From positions 4,477 to 24,994 of IMG/VR virus record IMGVR_UViG_3300030104_005160: a stretch of DNA of 20,518 bases. One strand, 5' to 3'. The notes below the pieces were generated by a model. It was not told the DNA's origin and did no database searches. It saw nothing but the letters and a program-made list of their open reading frames with translations. A program made the translations under genes and the position numbers. This stretch comes from a virus. Positions 13,507 to 20,156 of this stretch are shown here, in pieces. Within the stretch, counting starts at the first letter, position 1, and every line of letters starts with the position of its first letter.

Positions 13507-13658
13507 ATCTAACTCTCACCGAGCTTAAGTTCGTACATGACGTATTACTAAGAAGGCGCATGTATAGATACACAGATTGCCCATTAGGTAATCCGTGGAG
13601 TCCATTTATGGAAGACCTATTAACCAAAGTAGATCAAGAACTAGCACTAAATGACTAA
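13503..13658 (+). CDS. small hypothetical protein (51 aa)
   Basis: A micro-gene with ATG at 13503 overlapping the exonuclease stop (ATGA) and TAA at 13656-13658 overlapping the next start by eight bases. The 51-residue product is helical and basic in its first half (LKFVHDVLLRRRMYRYTD), with a PLGNPWSPF loop and an acidic C-terminal helix. The two overlaps and codon use support coding. I do not recognise the family. Confidence 0.6.
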   Translation: MNLTLTELKFVHDVLLRRRMYRYTDCPLGNPWSPFMEDLLTKVDQELALND

Positions 13659-13881
13659 ACACTCACCCGATCACTACAAAAGAGGAAGGATAGAAGTATG
13701 GGATTTCATAGCTGATAAAGACCTAGATTACTTTTTAGGTAATGCTATTAAATATATTTGTAGAGCTGGATTCAAAGACGGCGAAACAAGAGTAGATGAT
13801 CTTACAAAGGCCAGAGTTTATATCTCCAAAGCAATAGAACTAAAACCTCAACCTCCCTTATACCATGACGAATGTTCCTGA
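13651..13881 (+). CDS. DUF3310 protein, nucleotide-kinase-like (T7 gp1.7 relative)
   Basis: This 76-residue protein matches the DUF3310 pattern. It has SPDHYKRGRIEVWDFI near the start (4-19), then FLGNAIKYICRAGFKDG (29-45) and a C-terminal helix with KARVYISKAIE. Short DUF3310 proteins are common in phages, and the domain is related to the core of T7 gp1.7, described as a nucleotide kinase. This copy has only the core domain and may not be active alone. It overlaps both neighbours by a few bases and sits with mazG and the reductase genes, which supports a nucleotide-metabolism role. Confidence 0.8.
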   Translation: MTKHSPDHYKRGRIEVWDFIADKDLDYFLGNAIKYICRAGFKDGETRVDDLTKARVYISKAIELKPQPPLYHDECS

Positions 13882-14254
13882 TTTACTAGGTCAAGCGCTC
13901 CAATTCCGAGTAGCTAATGATCAACCCATAGGCCAATTTACTGGACCTAATATGTATCTCCAGAGAAAATTAATCTCTGAAGAATACAATGAATTTTTAG
14001 ATGCACATACCAAGTGTGCGTTATATCCAAACACTACTATATATAAAGAAGCCTTATTAAAAGAATTAGCTGATTTAGTCTATGTTGTTTTTCAATATGC
14101 AGCTACAGCAGGCTTTGAATTAGATGAAGCTCTAGACAGAGTTCATAATTCTAATATGAGTAAATTAGTTAAAGGTAAACCCGTAAAAGATGAGACTGGA
14201 AAAGTAATGAAAGGTCCAAATTATAAACCACCCTATCTAGAGGATATTGTTTAA
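13865..14254 (+). CDS. mazG: MazG-like nucleotide pyrophosphohydrolase
   Basis: This 129-residue protein is an all-alpha NTP pyrophosphohydrolase of the MazG type. The metal-binding helices show ISEEYNEFLDA with E39, E40 and E43, and KELADLVYVV with E67 and D70, the EExxE and ExxD pattern. The tail KGPNYKPP is common in phage versions. It would hydrolyse nucleotides to monophosphates and feed the reductase and polymerase. Cyanophage MazG was once thought to lower ppGpp, but published enzyme work points to dNTP hydrolysis instead. It overlaps the DUF3310 gene by 17 bases, and the reductase alpha gene begins one base after its stop. Confidence 0.88.
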   Translation: MTNVPDLLGQALQFRVANDQPIGQFTGPNMYLQRKLISEEYNEFLDAHTKCALYPNTTIYKEALLKELADLVYVVFQYAATAGFELDEALDRVHNSNMSKLVKGKPVKDETGKVMKGPNYKPPYLEDIV

Positions 14255-14255
14255 T

Positions 14256-15638
14256 ATGTCTAATTTAATAGCAAGAACAGGACGCGTTCAGAGCTGGATA
14301 GATAACCCTGAATCACGTCTTCCAGTCAGTTGTACTGTATTTAACGTATCTGACAGTATGGAAGGTCCAGAGGGTATTCAGGCTTCGTGGGTCTTCGCAA
14401 GTCACGCATTAAGATATGGGGCTGGGTGTGCAATTCATTTATCAGATTTAAGACCTCAAGGAACAGAAACCAAGAAAGGAAAAGATACTTTAGTTGCATC
14501 TGGGCCTGTATCATTTGCAAAAATATATTCTCAATTAAATGAGACATTAAGGCGTGGGGGCACATATCGCAACGGTGCAATTTGCTTGCATTTATCGCTG
14601 GGTCATGCGGATATTAATGAATACATTACAGCGCCAAGATCAGATCTCCCCTGGGCTAAAAGATGTGTAGATATCAATCAAGAGTTATGGAATCAAGCTT
14701 CAACTGAAACTAAAACTTTATTACTTAGAGGTATTCATAGCGGTGATATTTGGTTAAACAAGATACGCTATGATCGTAGTGGTAAACAAATATTTGGTAA
14801 TGTTTGCTTAGAAATTTTCATCAGGTCAAGGGGCACATGTTTGCTTGAGCATGTTCAATTAGGAGCTTGTACAATAGAAGATATTCCTAAAGCTTATGTA
14901 GAAGGAATGACTGAATTATGTGAGTTACATAGAACTACAGGAGTAGGAGATTCTGGAGAGTATTTAACACCCGAAGAGGATAGGCAAGTAGGTTTAGGAA
15001 TCTTAGGGTTAGCAAATTGTCTTAGATATCACAAGGTAACTTATAAAGAATTTGGTGAAGCATTAAGAGATCTAAATAACGGTATGGTAGTTTCACAGAC
15101 TACTGCTGGTTTATTAGCAAGAGCTTTTGATGTTGGTATTCAAAAAGCTAGTGTAATTGCTAGGACTCATGGTATGCAAAGAGCTTTCACAATAGCTCCT
15201 ACAGCATCATGTAGTTATAAATATAAAGACCTTAAAGGTTATACAACAACACCTGAAATAGCACCACCAATAGCGAGGACAGTAGACAGAGATAGCGGTA
15301 CTTTTGGAGTTACATCTTATGATTATGGAGATGTAGAAATAGCCTCAGAAGTTGGCTGGGATAATTATAAATTAGTAGCTGATGAATTAATGCGCCTCTA
15401 TAACAATAGCGGATTAATGCACGGTTATAGTTTTAACACTTGGTCGGATGTAGTTACATACGATGAGGCATTTATAGATGACTGGCTAAAGAGTCCACAA
15501 ACTTCAATGTATTACGCATTACAAGTTACACCTGAAACACAAAGAAAAGACGATGCCTCTGCCGTGTTGGATGAGGATTATAAAGACATCTTCGATTTAG
15601 AAGAGCCATCAATATTATGCGCTGGATGCGCTGAATAA
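14256..15638 (+). CDS. nrdA: ribonucleotide reductase alpha subunit (cyanopodovirus-type class I, minimal)
   Basis: This 460-residue catalytic subunit converts ribonucleotides to deoxyribonucleotides. By E. coli NrdA equivalence it has C26 (C225) in PVSCTVFN, N182, C184 and E186 (N437, C439, E441) in GNVCLEI, and C195 (C462). It also has FTIAPTAS, Y419 and Y420 (Y730/Y731) in TSMYYALQV, and the C-terminal redox pair C455 and C458. It lacks an ATP-cone and most of the N-terminal domain. Such short cyanopodovirus enzymes were first annotated as class II, but reannotation of the P-SSP7 protein placed it in class I. The tyrosine pair and the beta-like neighbour support class I here. The ATG at 14256 is preferred to a TTG at 14247 that would overlap mazG. 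Confidence 0.92.
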   Translation: MSNLIARTGRVQSWIDNPESRLPVSCTVFNVSDSMEGPEGIQASWVFASHALRYGAGCAIHLSDLRPQGTETKKGKDTLVASGPVSFAKIYSQLNETLRRGGTYRNGAICLHLSLGHADINEYITAPRSDLPWAKRCVDINQELWNQASTETKTLLLRGIHSGDIWLNKIRYDRSGKQIFGNVCLEIFIRSRGTCLLEHVQLGACTIEDIPKAYVEGMTELCELHRTTGVGDSGEYLTPEEDRQVGLGILGLANCLRYHKVTYKEFGEALRDLNNGMVVSQTTAGLLARAFDVGIQKASVIARTHGMQRAFTIAPTASCSYKYKDLKGYTTTPEIAPPIARTVDRDSGTFGVTSYDYGDVEIASEVGWDNYKLVADELMRLYNNSGLMHGYSFNTWSDVVTYDEAFIDDWLKSPQTSMYYALQVTPETQRKDDASAVLDEDYKDIFDLEEPSILCAGCAE

Positions 15639-15641
15639 ATA

Positions 15642-16361
15642 ATGTCAAGCTATTTAAAACTTATAGAAAGAAAAAGAAAATGGACCCCCCAGGCTTGTAA
15701 TAAAGGTGAGCTTAGAGCTGGAAGTGAAGATAGTATTTTTAGAGCGCTTGCTCTTAGGTGTTTAGAATTACCAGTTAAGGAATTACTACAGCAGGGATTA
15801 GAAAAAGATTTACCAGATAAACATGGAGTAATGGAGTCTTTAATCTCCAATCAAAAAGATGAAGATAAGCATGATCTTGGGTTTCAGTATGTTGTTGATG
15901 CTCACGGTACTATCGATAAGTATGAAAGAGAAGCCCAGAATATACTTAAAGTCTGGATGGAATCTCCAGAGCATCCCATTCTCAAAGCAGCCATATTAGA
16001 GAGGAGTGTATTCTTTGTACTCCTACCTTTCTATAGGTTTAATGGAGATATTGGCATGAGAGGGTTGTCTTCAGAAATTAGCCGTGATGAGGTCATCCAT
16101 GTTGGGATTCATGGGATGGTTGCCCATGACTTAGGTTTAAAGCAACCTGAACATTTAAACAAACTTAGAAGAGCAACTGTAGCTTGGGCTATGGATGGAT
16201 TAGGTAGTAATGAAAATAAATATATCGATAAAGACTTTTGGATGAATCAATCTGATTCTCTCTATCACAGAGGGAAAGCAGAAGGGTTAAAGGATACACA
16301 AAGAAGTCGTATGCCTTCTTTCTTTGAGACATCGAATGTAAATCTCCCGTCATATGGATGA
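15642..16361 (+). CDS. nrdB: ribonucleotide reductase beta-like subunit, Phe in place of the radical Tyr
   Basis: This 239-residue protein fits the class I small subunit, which generates the radical used by the alpha subunit. All six metal ligands can be placed: E42 in RCLELP, E74 and H77 in DEDKH, E120 in ILERSVFF, and E150 and H153 in ISRDEVIH, the typical RDExxH word. The residue four after H77, where E. coli has Y122, is F81. Phe at this site is also seen in class Ic enzymes, which use a Mn/Fe centre rather than a tyrosyl radical. At 239 residues it is much shorter than E. coli NrdB (376). It begins three bases after the alpha stop and overlaps the 62-aa gene by eight bases. The tail is Ser/Pro rich and ends with Tyr (LPSYG). 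Confidence 0.85.
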   Translation: MSSYLKLIERKRKWTPQACNKGELRAGSEDSIFRALALRCLELPVKELLQQGLEKDLPDKHGVMESLISNQKDEDKHDLGFQYVVDAHGTIDKYEREAQNILKVWMESPEHPILKAAILERSVFFVLLPFYRFNGDIGMRGLSSEISRDEVIHVGIHGMVAHDLGLKQPEHLNKLRRATVAWAMDGLGSNENKYIDKDFWMNQSDSLYHRGKAEGLKDTQRSRMPSFFETSNVNLPSYG

Positions 16362-16542
16362 ACTAACCAAGGATGATATTTTCTCAGGAGGATATCCCCA
16401 TCAATTAGATAAATTAATTGAAAATTTAGATGAAAACTTCCCACCATATTACCCATTACCAACTCATTCAATGAGTGATATTATGTTTCGTTCGGGACAG
16501 AGATCAGTTGTTGAGTACATAAAAGATAAATTGAATTACTGA
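16354..16542 (+). CDS. small hypothetical protein (62 aa)
   Basis: An unknown 62-residue acidic protein between the reductase and structural genes. It has an N-terminal helix (HQLDKLIENLDENF), a Pro/Tyr-rich turn (FPPYYPLPTHS) and a C-terminal helix SDIMFRSGQRSVVEYI. The last segment resembles short words seen in other small phage proteins encoded near replication genes, but I cannot name a family. It overlaps the beta gene by eight bases and ends one base before the next start. Confidence 0.65.
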   Translation: MDELTKDDIFSGGYPHQLDKLIENLDENFPPYYPLPTHSMSDIMFRSGQRSVVEYIKDKLNY

Positions 16543-16543
16543 T

Positions 16544-16906
16544 ATGTGTATGCCAAAACCGCCGAAGCTTCCCGAAGCTAAAGCGCCTGCTCCGCTTCCT
16601 ACACCTCAAAGGCTACCAACTCAAGCGCCTATTGCAGCCCCGCCGCCAATGGCAATACCAACGGTTCCACAAACCCCACAGCCGTTAGCAATAGCTCCTA
16701 CTCAAGATATAGATCTTAAACAAACGCCTCCTCCAGTCTTAACTAAAACGACTGATAATGAGCCGATAATTAAGAAAAGAAAATCAAAGAGAGCAGCATT
16801 ACAACAGGCTAGTAAAGGTACAAGTGCTTTAAGGATTGATAGAAATAAATCTATTGGTACTAATACTGGAGGTACGGGAAGTACTGGTTTAAATATTCCT
16901 CAATAA
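16544..16906 (+). CDS. proline-rich protein upstream of the portal (120 aa)
   Basis: This 120-residue protein has a Pro/Ala-rich, probably disordered N-terminal half (MCMPKPPKLPEAKAPAPLP at the start, with many PxxP words to about residue 65). A basic segment IIKKRKSKRAALQQASKG follows, and then a Gly/Thr-rich end ... GLNIPQ. Small proteins with a basic middle, an LRID word and a terminal GLNIP are widespread just before portal genes of tailed phages, and their role is unsettled. Gene position suggests a virion or assembly role. The portal begins five bases after its stop. Confidence 0.75.
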   Translation: MCMPKPPKLPEAKAPAPLPTPQRLPTQAPIAAPPPMAIPTVPQTPQPLAIAPTQDIDLKQTPPPVLTKTTDNEPIIKKRKSKRAALQQASKGTSALRIDRNKSIGTNTGGTGSTGLNIPQ

Positions 16907-16911
16907 TAATA

Positions 16912-18525
16912 ATGAAAGAGTTAGCACAGGTTCGGTATCAGTTCTTAGCAACTGATAGACGACCTTTTTTAGATGCAGCTAGAGAGGCTGCCACCTTAAC
17001 TCTGCCCTATGTCTTACCCGAAGAGGGGTTGTCAAATGGAGGTCCACTTCCAGTACCTTGGCAATCACTAGGCGCTCAAGGTACAAACGTGCTTGCGTCA
17101 AAGCTCATGTTATCCCTCTTCCCTATAACTACCAGTTTTTTTAAACTCCAAATAAACGATGCTGAAATAGCAGCAATACCAGAGGTAACACCAGAGGTAC
17201 GGTCAGAGATAGATCTTTCTCTGTCACAAATGGAGAAGATGATAATGCAACAGATTGCTGAATCTAGTGATCGTGTTGTACTCCACGGAGCAATGAAACA
17301 TCTAGTAATTACAGGTAATGTATTACTATTTGCTGGTAAAAAATCACTGAAGTTATTTTCACTTGATAAGTATGTTTGTAATAGGGATGGAGAAGGTAAT
17401 TTAATAGAGGTAATAACTAAAGAGAGTATCCATAGATCATTACTGCCTAAAGAGTTTCAAAAGCCTTTAATGAGTTCTAAAGACTCAAATGCTGTAGGAG
17501 AAGATGGTCCCAAGTTTGGTACTACAGGGATAACAACTACTGAGGAAGCCGAGGTTTATACTTGGGCTAAATTAGAAGATGGTCAATGGAAATGGCATCA
17601 AGAGATAGATCAACGAGTAGTTAGTGGATCTTCTTCTAGCGCTCCGAAGAAAATATCTCCTTGGCTTTGTCTCAAGTTTAATGAGTGCGAAGGTGAAAAT
17701 TATGGTCGTGGCAGAGTTGAAGAGTTTATAGGAGATCTAAAATCACTAGATGGTCTAATGCAAAGCCTTGTAGAAGGAAGTGCAGCAGCAGCAAAAGTTG
17801 TATTTTTAGTGAGTCCTAGTTCGACTTGCAAGGCTCAAAGTTTAGCCCGTGCCAGCAATGGGCAAGTGATTTCAGGACGAGCTGATGATGTCAGCGTTGT
17901 GCAAGTAGGCAAAACAGCCGACTTCAGAACCGTTCAGGAGATGATACAGAACCTAACGACTAGATTATCTAATGCTTTCTTAATTCTAAATGTACGTCAT
18001 AGCGAACGCACTACAAAGGGCGAAATCGAAATGGTACAACAGGAGTTAAACGAGCAACTTGGAAACATCTTTGGTAATCTCACCATCAGTTTGTTAACGC
18101 CTTACTTAAATAGAAAATTACATATACTAAGTAGAAACAAAGCAATACCTACCTTACCTAAAGGTTTAGTACTTCCTACTATTGTAGCTGGTCTAAATAG
18201 TGTAGGTAGAGGACAAGATAAACAAGCCTTAATGGAGTTTGTAACCATTGTTGGTCAAAGTATGGGACCAGAGGCATTAGCAACATACATCAACCCTCCA
18301 GAATTTCTAAAACGTCTAGCGGCTGCGTCAGGTATTGAGACAGTTGGATTAGTCAAAGACGAGCAGACTATACAAGCAGAAAGAGAAGAGGCACAACAAC
18401 AAGCCCAGCAACAAACATTATTAAATCAAGCTGGTCAACTTGCTAAATCACCCCTAGCAGAACAAGCAATCGAAAATGGACAACAACAACAACCCCCAAA
18501 CCCCGAAGAAGTCGAAGAGGGCTAG
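16912..18525 (+). CDS. portal / head-tail connector protein, T7 gp8-like
   Basis: This 537-residue protein (T7 gp8 is 536) would form the dodecameric portal through which DNA is packaged and to which the tail attaches. The N-terminal region contains RRPFLDAAREAATLTLPYV, then PWQSLGAQGTNVLASKLMLSLFP (about 48-70), a block characteristic of T7-like connectors. The middle region has FNECEGENYGRGRVEEFIGDL (about 257-277) and a long helical section with the SNAFLILNVRHSERTTKGE region. The C-terminal 50 residues are very Gln/Glu-rich and low in complexity. The last 50 bases overlap the next gene in another frame. It starts the structural module, as in T7 after gene 7. Confidence 0.95.
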   Translation: MKELAQVRYQFLATDRRPFLDAAREAATLTLPYVLPEEGLSNGGPLPVPWQSLGAQGTNVLASKLMLSLFPITTSFFKLQINDAEIAAIPEVTPEVRSEIDLSLSQMEKMIMQQIAESSDRVVLHGAMKHLVITGNVLLFAGKKSLKLFSLDKYVCNRDGEGNLIEVITKESIHRSLLPKEFQKPLMSSKDSNAVGEDGPKFGTTGITTTEEAEVYTWAKLEDGQWKWHQEIDQRVVSGSSSSAPKKISPWLCLKFNECEGENYGRGRVEEFIGDLKSLDGLMQSLVEGSAAAAKVVFLVSPSSTCKAQSLARASNGQVISGRADDVSVVQVGKTADFRTVQEMIQNLTTRLSNAFLILNVRHSERTTKGEIEMVQQELNEQLGNIFGNLTISLLTPYLNRKLHILSRNKAIPTLPKGLVLPTIVAGLNSVGRGQDKQALMEFVTIVGQSMGPEALATYINPPEFLKRLAAASGIETVGLVKDEQTIQAEREEAQQQAQQQTLLNQAGQLAKSPLAEQAIENGQQQQPPNPEEVEEG

Positions 18526-18727
18526 AAATTCAAACGGTACATATAAAAAGAAAAGCGAGACTATTGCTGTAGATGCAACTTTACTGGATAAACCAGCAGG
18601 GAAATATTCAGTTAAGAAGCAAGTTACAGGAACAACAGAAGGACAGGAAAGCGCTGGTGATTACTCAAATAACAAAAGAGAACCAGTACGTCCAAATCTC
18701 CAAGGAATTAAAACTATTTATCATTGA
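18476..18727 (+). CDS. basic hypothetical protein overlapping the portal end (83 aa)
   Basis: This 83-residue protein starts at an ATG inside the Gln-rich tail of the portal, in another frame, and overlaps it by 50 bases. It is basic, Asn/Lys/Ser-rich and probably flexible (KKSKRARNSNGTYKKKS near the N-terminus), ending PNLQGIKTIYH. It fills the whole gap between portal and scaffold, which would otherwise be a 205-base non-coding stretch in a genome with almost none. The scaffold begins three bases after its stop. An assembly or DNA-contact role is possible but not shown. No family is recognised. Confidence 0.65.
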   Translation: MDNNNNPQTPKKSKRARNSNGTYKKKSETIAVDATLLDKPAGKYSVKKQVTGTTEGQESAGDYSNNKREPVRPNLQGIKTIYH

Positions 18728-18730
18728 TTT

Positions 18731-19573
18731 ATGGCTACTACCACATTTGATCCAACACCAGATACACCATCACAAGAACAGCAACAGGCAGAAGCTGAGG
18801 CTTTAGCCCAAGGTGAGAAAATAGCTCAAGCTCAAGCAGAAGATAGAGAAAAAGTCTTTGAAAAGAATGAGAGCGAAAATGAAGATATTGAGCTAATAGG
18901 AGGAAAGTTCAAATCTCAAGAAGACCTACTAAAAGCCTATCAGGAGCTAGAGAAATCAAGGTCTAAGGAAAGCAGTGAAGAAGAGACAGAAGAGACCTCA
19001 GAGGAGCAACCAGAGGCTAAAGAAGAGCCTGCTGAGGAAGCTCCTAGTGAGACTGTTAAATATATGGGTGAGCTTAGTAAAGAGTTTGAAGAAAAAGGAG
19101 AGCTATCAGAAGATGCTATAGATAATCTTAGTAAGATGGAAACAAAAGATCTTATTAAAAATTATCTAGAATACTACGGTAAAGCTCAAGCTAATCAACA
19201 ACAACAAACAGTACAAGCTGAAGAGCTAACTAAAATCAAAGACTCAGTTGGAGGTGAAGAACAGTATTCAGAGCTAACACGCTGGGGTGCTGATAATTTA
19301 TCAGAAGCTGAAATAAATGATTTTAATGCTGTGACTAATAGTGGAAGTGTAGCTGCTATTAAATTTGCCGTAGAGTCTTTAAATAATAGATATAAAGCTT
19401 CAGAAGGCTATGAAGCTCCAATGGTTACTGGAGGTAAGGCATCTTCAAATGTTAAACCATATAGAAGCCAAGCTGAATTAGCTAGAGATATATCAAGTCC
19501 TTTATATCAATCTGACCCTGCTTTCAGAATGGATGTAGAACAAAGATTAGAAATAAGCTCAGATCTTTTATAG
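18731..19573 (+). CDS. scaffolding / capsid assembly protein, T7 gp9-like
   Basis: This 280-residue very acidic protein follows the portal, the usual place of the T7 gp9 scaffold. The N-terminal half is Glu/Gln/Ser-rich and low in complexity (residues 1-120), including the KFKSQEDLLKAYQELEKS word (58-75) found in many podovirus scaffolds. The C-terminal half is helical and ends with a compact segment (MDVEQRLEISSDLL) after a YRSQAELARDISSPLYQSDP block, typical of the capsid-binding end. It would be present in the procapsid and leave before or during packaging. A hairpin directly after the gene separates it from hli. Confidence 0.9.
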   Translation: MATTTFDPTPDTPSQEQQQAEAEALAQGEKIAQAQAEDREKVFEKNESENEDIELIGGKFKSQEDLLKAYQELEKSRSKESSEEETEETSEEQPEAKEEPAEEAPSETVKYMGELSKEFEEKGELSEDAIDNLSKMETKDLIKNYLEYYGKAQANQQQQTVQAEELTKIKDSVGGEEQYSELTRWGADNLSEAEINDFNAVTNSGSVAAIKFAVESLNNRYKASEGYEAPMVTGGKASSNVKPYRSQAELARDISSPLYQSDPAFRMDVEQRLEISSDLL

Positions 19574-19576
19574 ATA

Positions 19577-19620
19577 GACGAGGCGACCTGACCGATCATC
19601 CTCGCCTTACGTCAATTTTA
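19577..19620 (+). terminator. strong hairpin between scaffold and the photosynthesis-gene cassette
   Basis: GACGAGGCGA (19577-19586) pairs with TCGCCT-TA-CGTC (19602-19613): six plus four base pairs with a 2-base bulge and a 15-base loop. AATTTTATTT follows. It could be a terminator or an mRNA-processing site that sets levels of hli and psbA apart from the structural genes. The T run is interrupted, so termination is not certain. Confidence 0.6.
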
Positions 19621-19630
19621 TTTCTGATCA

Positions 19631-19795
19631 ATGACAGACAACGTATTCGCTAAAGAAGTTAAACCACAAGCTGTAGCACAAGAAAATTATCTAGAGCAGG
19701 CTGAACGTACAAACGGTCAATTAGCAATGATCGGTATTATTGCAGCTCTAGGAGCTTATGCAGTGACAGGTCAAATCATCCCTAATATTTTTTAA
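19631..19795 (+). CDS. hli: high-light-inducible protein (Hli)
   Basis: This 54-residue single-helix protein belongs to the Hli/LHC-like family, which binds chlorophyll and protects the host photosystems under excess light. The signature helix is AERTNGQLAMIGIIAALGAY with E25 and N28 as chlorophyll-site residues, followed by TGQIIPNIF, a near-standard cyanophage Hli ending. The start ATG is at 19631 and the stop at 19793-19795. It lies after a strong hairpin, and its stop is followed directly by the ATG of the barrel-like gene. Phage hli genes derive from the cyanobacterial host and are expressed with psbA during infection. Confidence 0.95.
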   Translation: MTDNVFAKEVKPQAVAQENYLEQAERTNGQLAMIGIIAALGAYAVTGQIIPNIF

Positions 19796-20152
19796 ATGAA
19801 AAAACTTTCAATAGCTTTAATAGCTTCTTTATTTTCAACCCCAGCATTTGCTGGACTTTATGTGAATGTAGAATCTAATGCTAATTACACTGGTTCAGAT
19901 TACACATCTAGAGCTACAGACCTACACGTAGGTTATGAAAATAATCTTGGAGATTTGGCTTTCTACGCTCAAGGCGGTAAAACAATTAATGCTGCTGATG
20001 GGCTTGATTCAGAGTCTAATTTCTCTGGGAAGTTTGGTGGTTCTATCTCTGCTACAGATAAACTTGGTGTCTATGGTGAAATCTCTTTCTCACAAGTTAA
20101 GGAAGACGATAACAACTATGGATCGAAATTAGGATTAAAATATTCTTTTTAA
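19796..20152 (+). CDS. signal-peptide, outer-membrane beta-barrel-like protein (118 aa)
   Basis: This 118-residue protein begins with a clear Sec signal peptide (MKKLSIALIASLFSTPAFA, cleavage after residue 19 before GLYVN). The mature part has alternating hydrophobic strands with Gly and aromatic residues, Asn/Asp/Ser turns, and words such as GDLAFYAQGGK, LGVYGEISFSQV and LGLKYSF. The C-terminal Phe after alternating hydrophobics fits the outer-membrane assembly signal. About four to six strands are visible, too few for a full porin unless it oligomerises. It starts directly after the hli stop (TAAATG), and psbA follows after four bases, so it is in one operon with photosynthesis genes. A host-envelope change during infection is the best guess. 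I do not recognise a named family. Confidence 0.8.
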   Translation: MKKLSIALIASLFSTPAFAGLYVNVESNANYTGSDYTSRATDLHVGYENNLGDLAFYAQGGKTINAADGLDSESNFSGKFGGSISATDKLGVYGEISFSQVKEDDNNYGSKLGLKYSF

Positions 20153-20156
20153 ATAA

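Noticed and set aside
14256-15638. Class II (B12-dependent) label for the reductase
   Set aside because: The adjacent beta-like subunit with six metal ligands and the Y419-Y420 pair indicate class I. The class II label stems from the short length and was corrected for a related phage.
18573-18806. A 77-codon frame across the 83-aa gene and the scaffold start
   Set aside because: It would overlap two better supported genes and encodes a Gln/Lys/Leu/His low-complexity string with no start signal.
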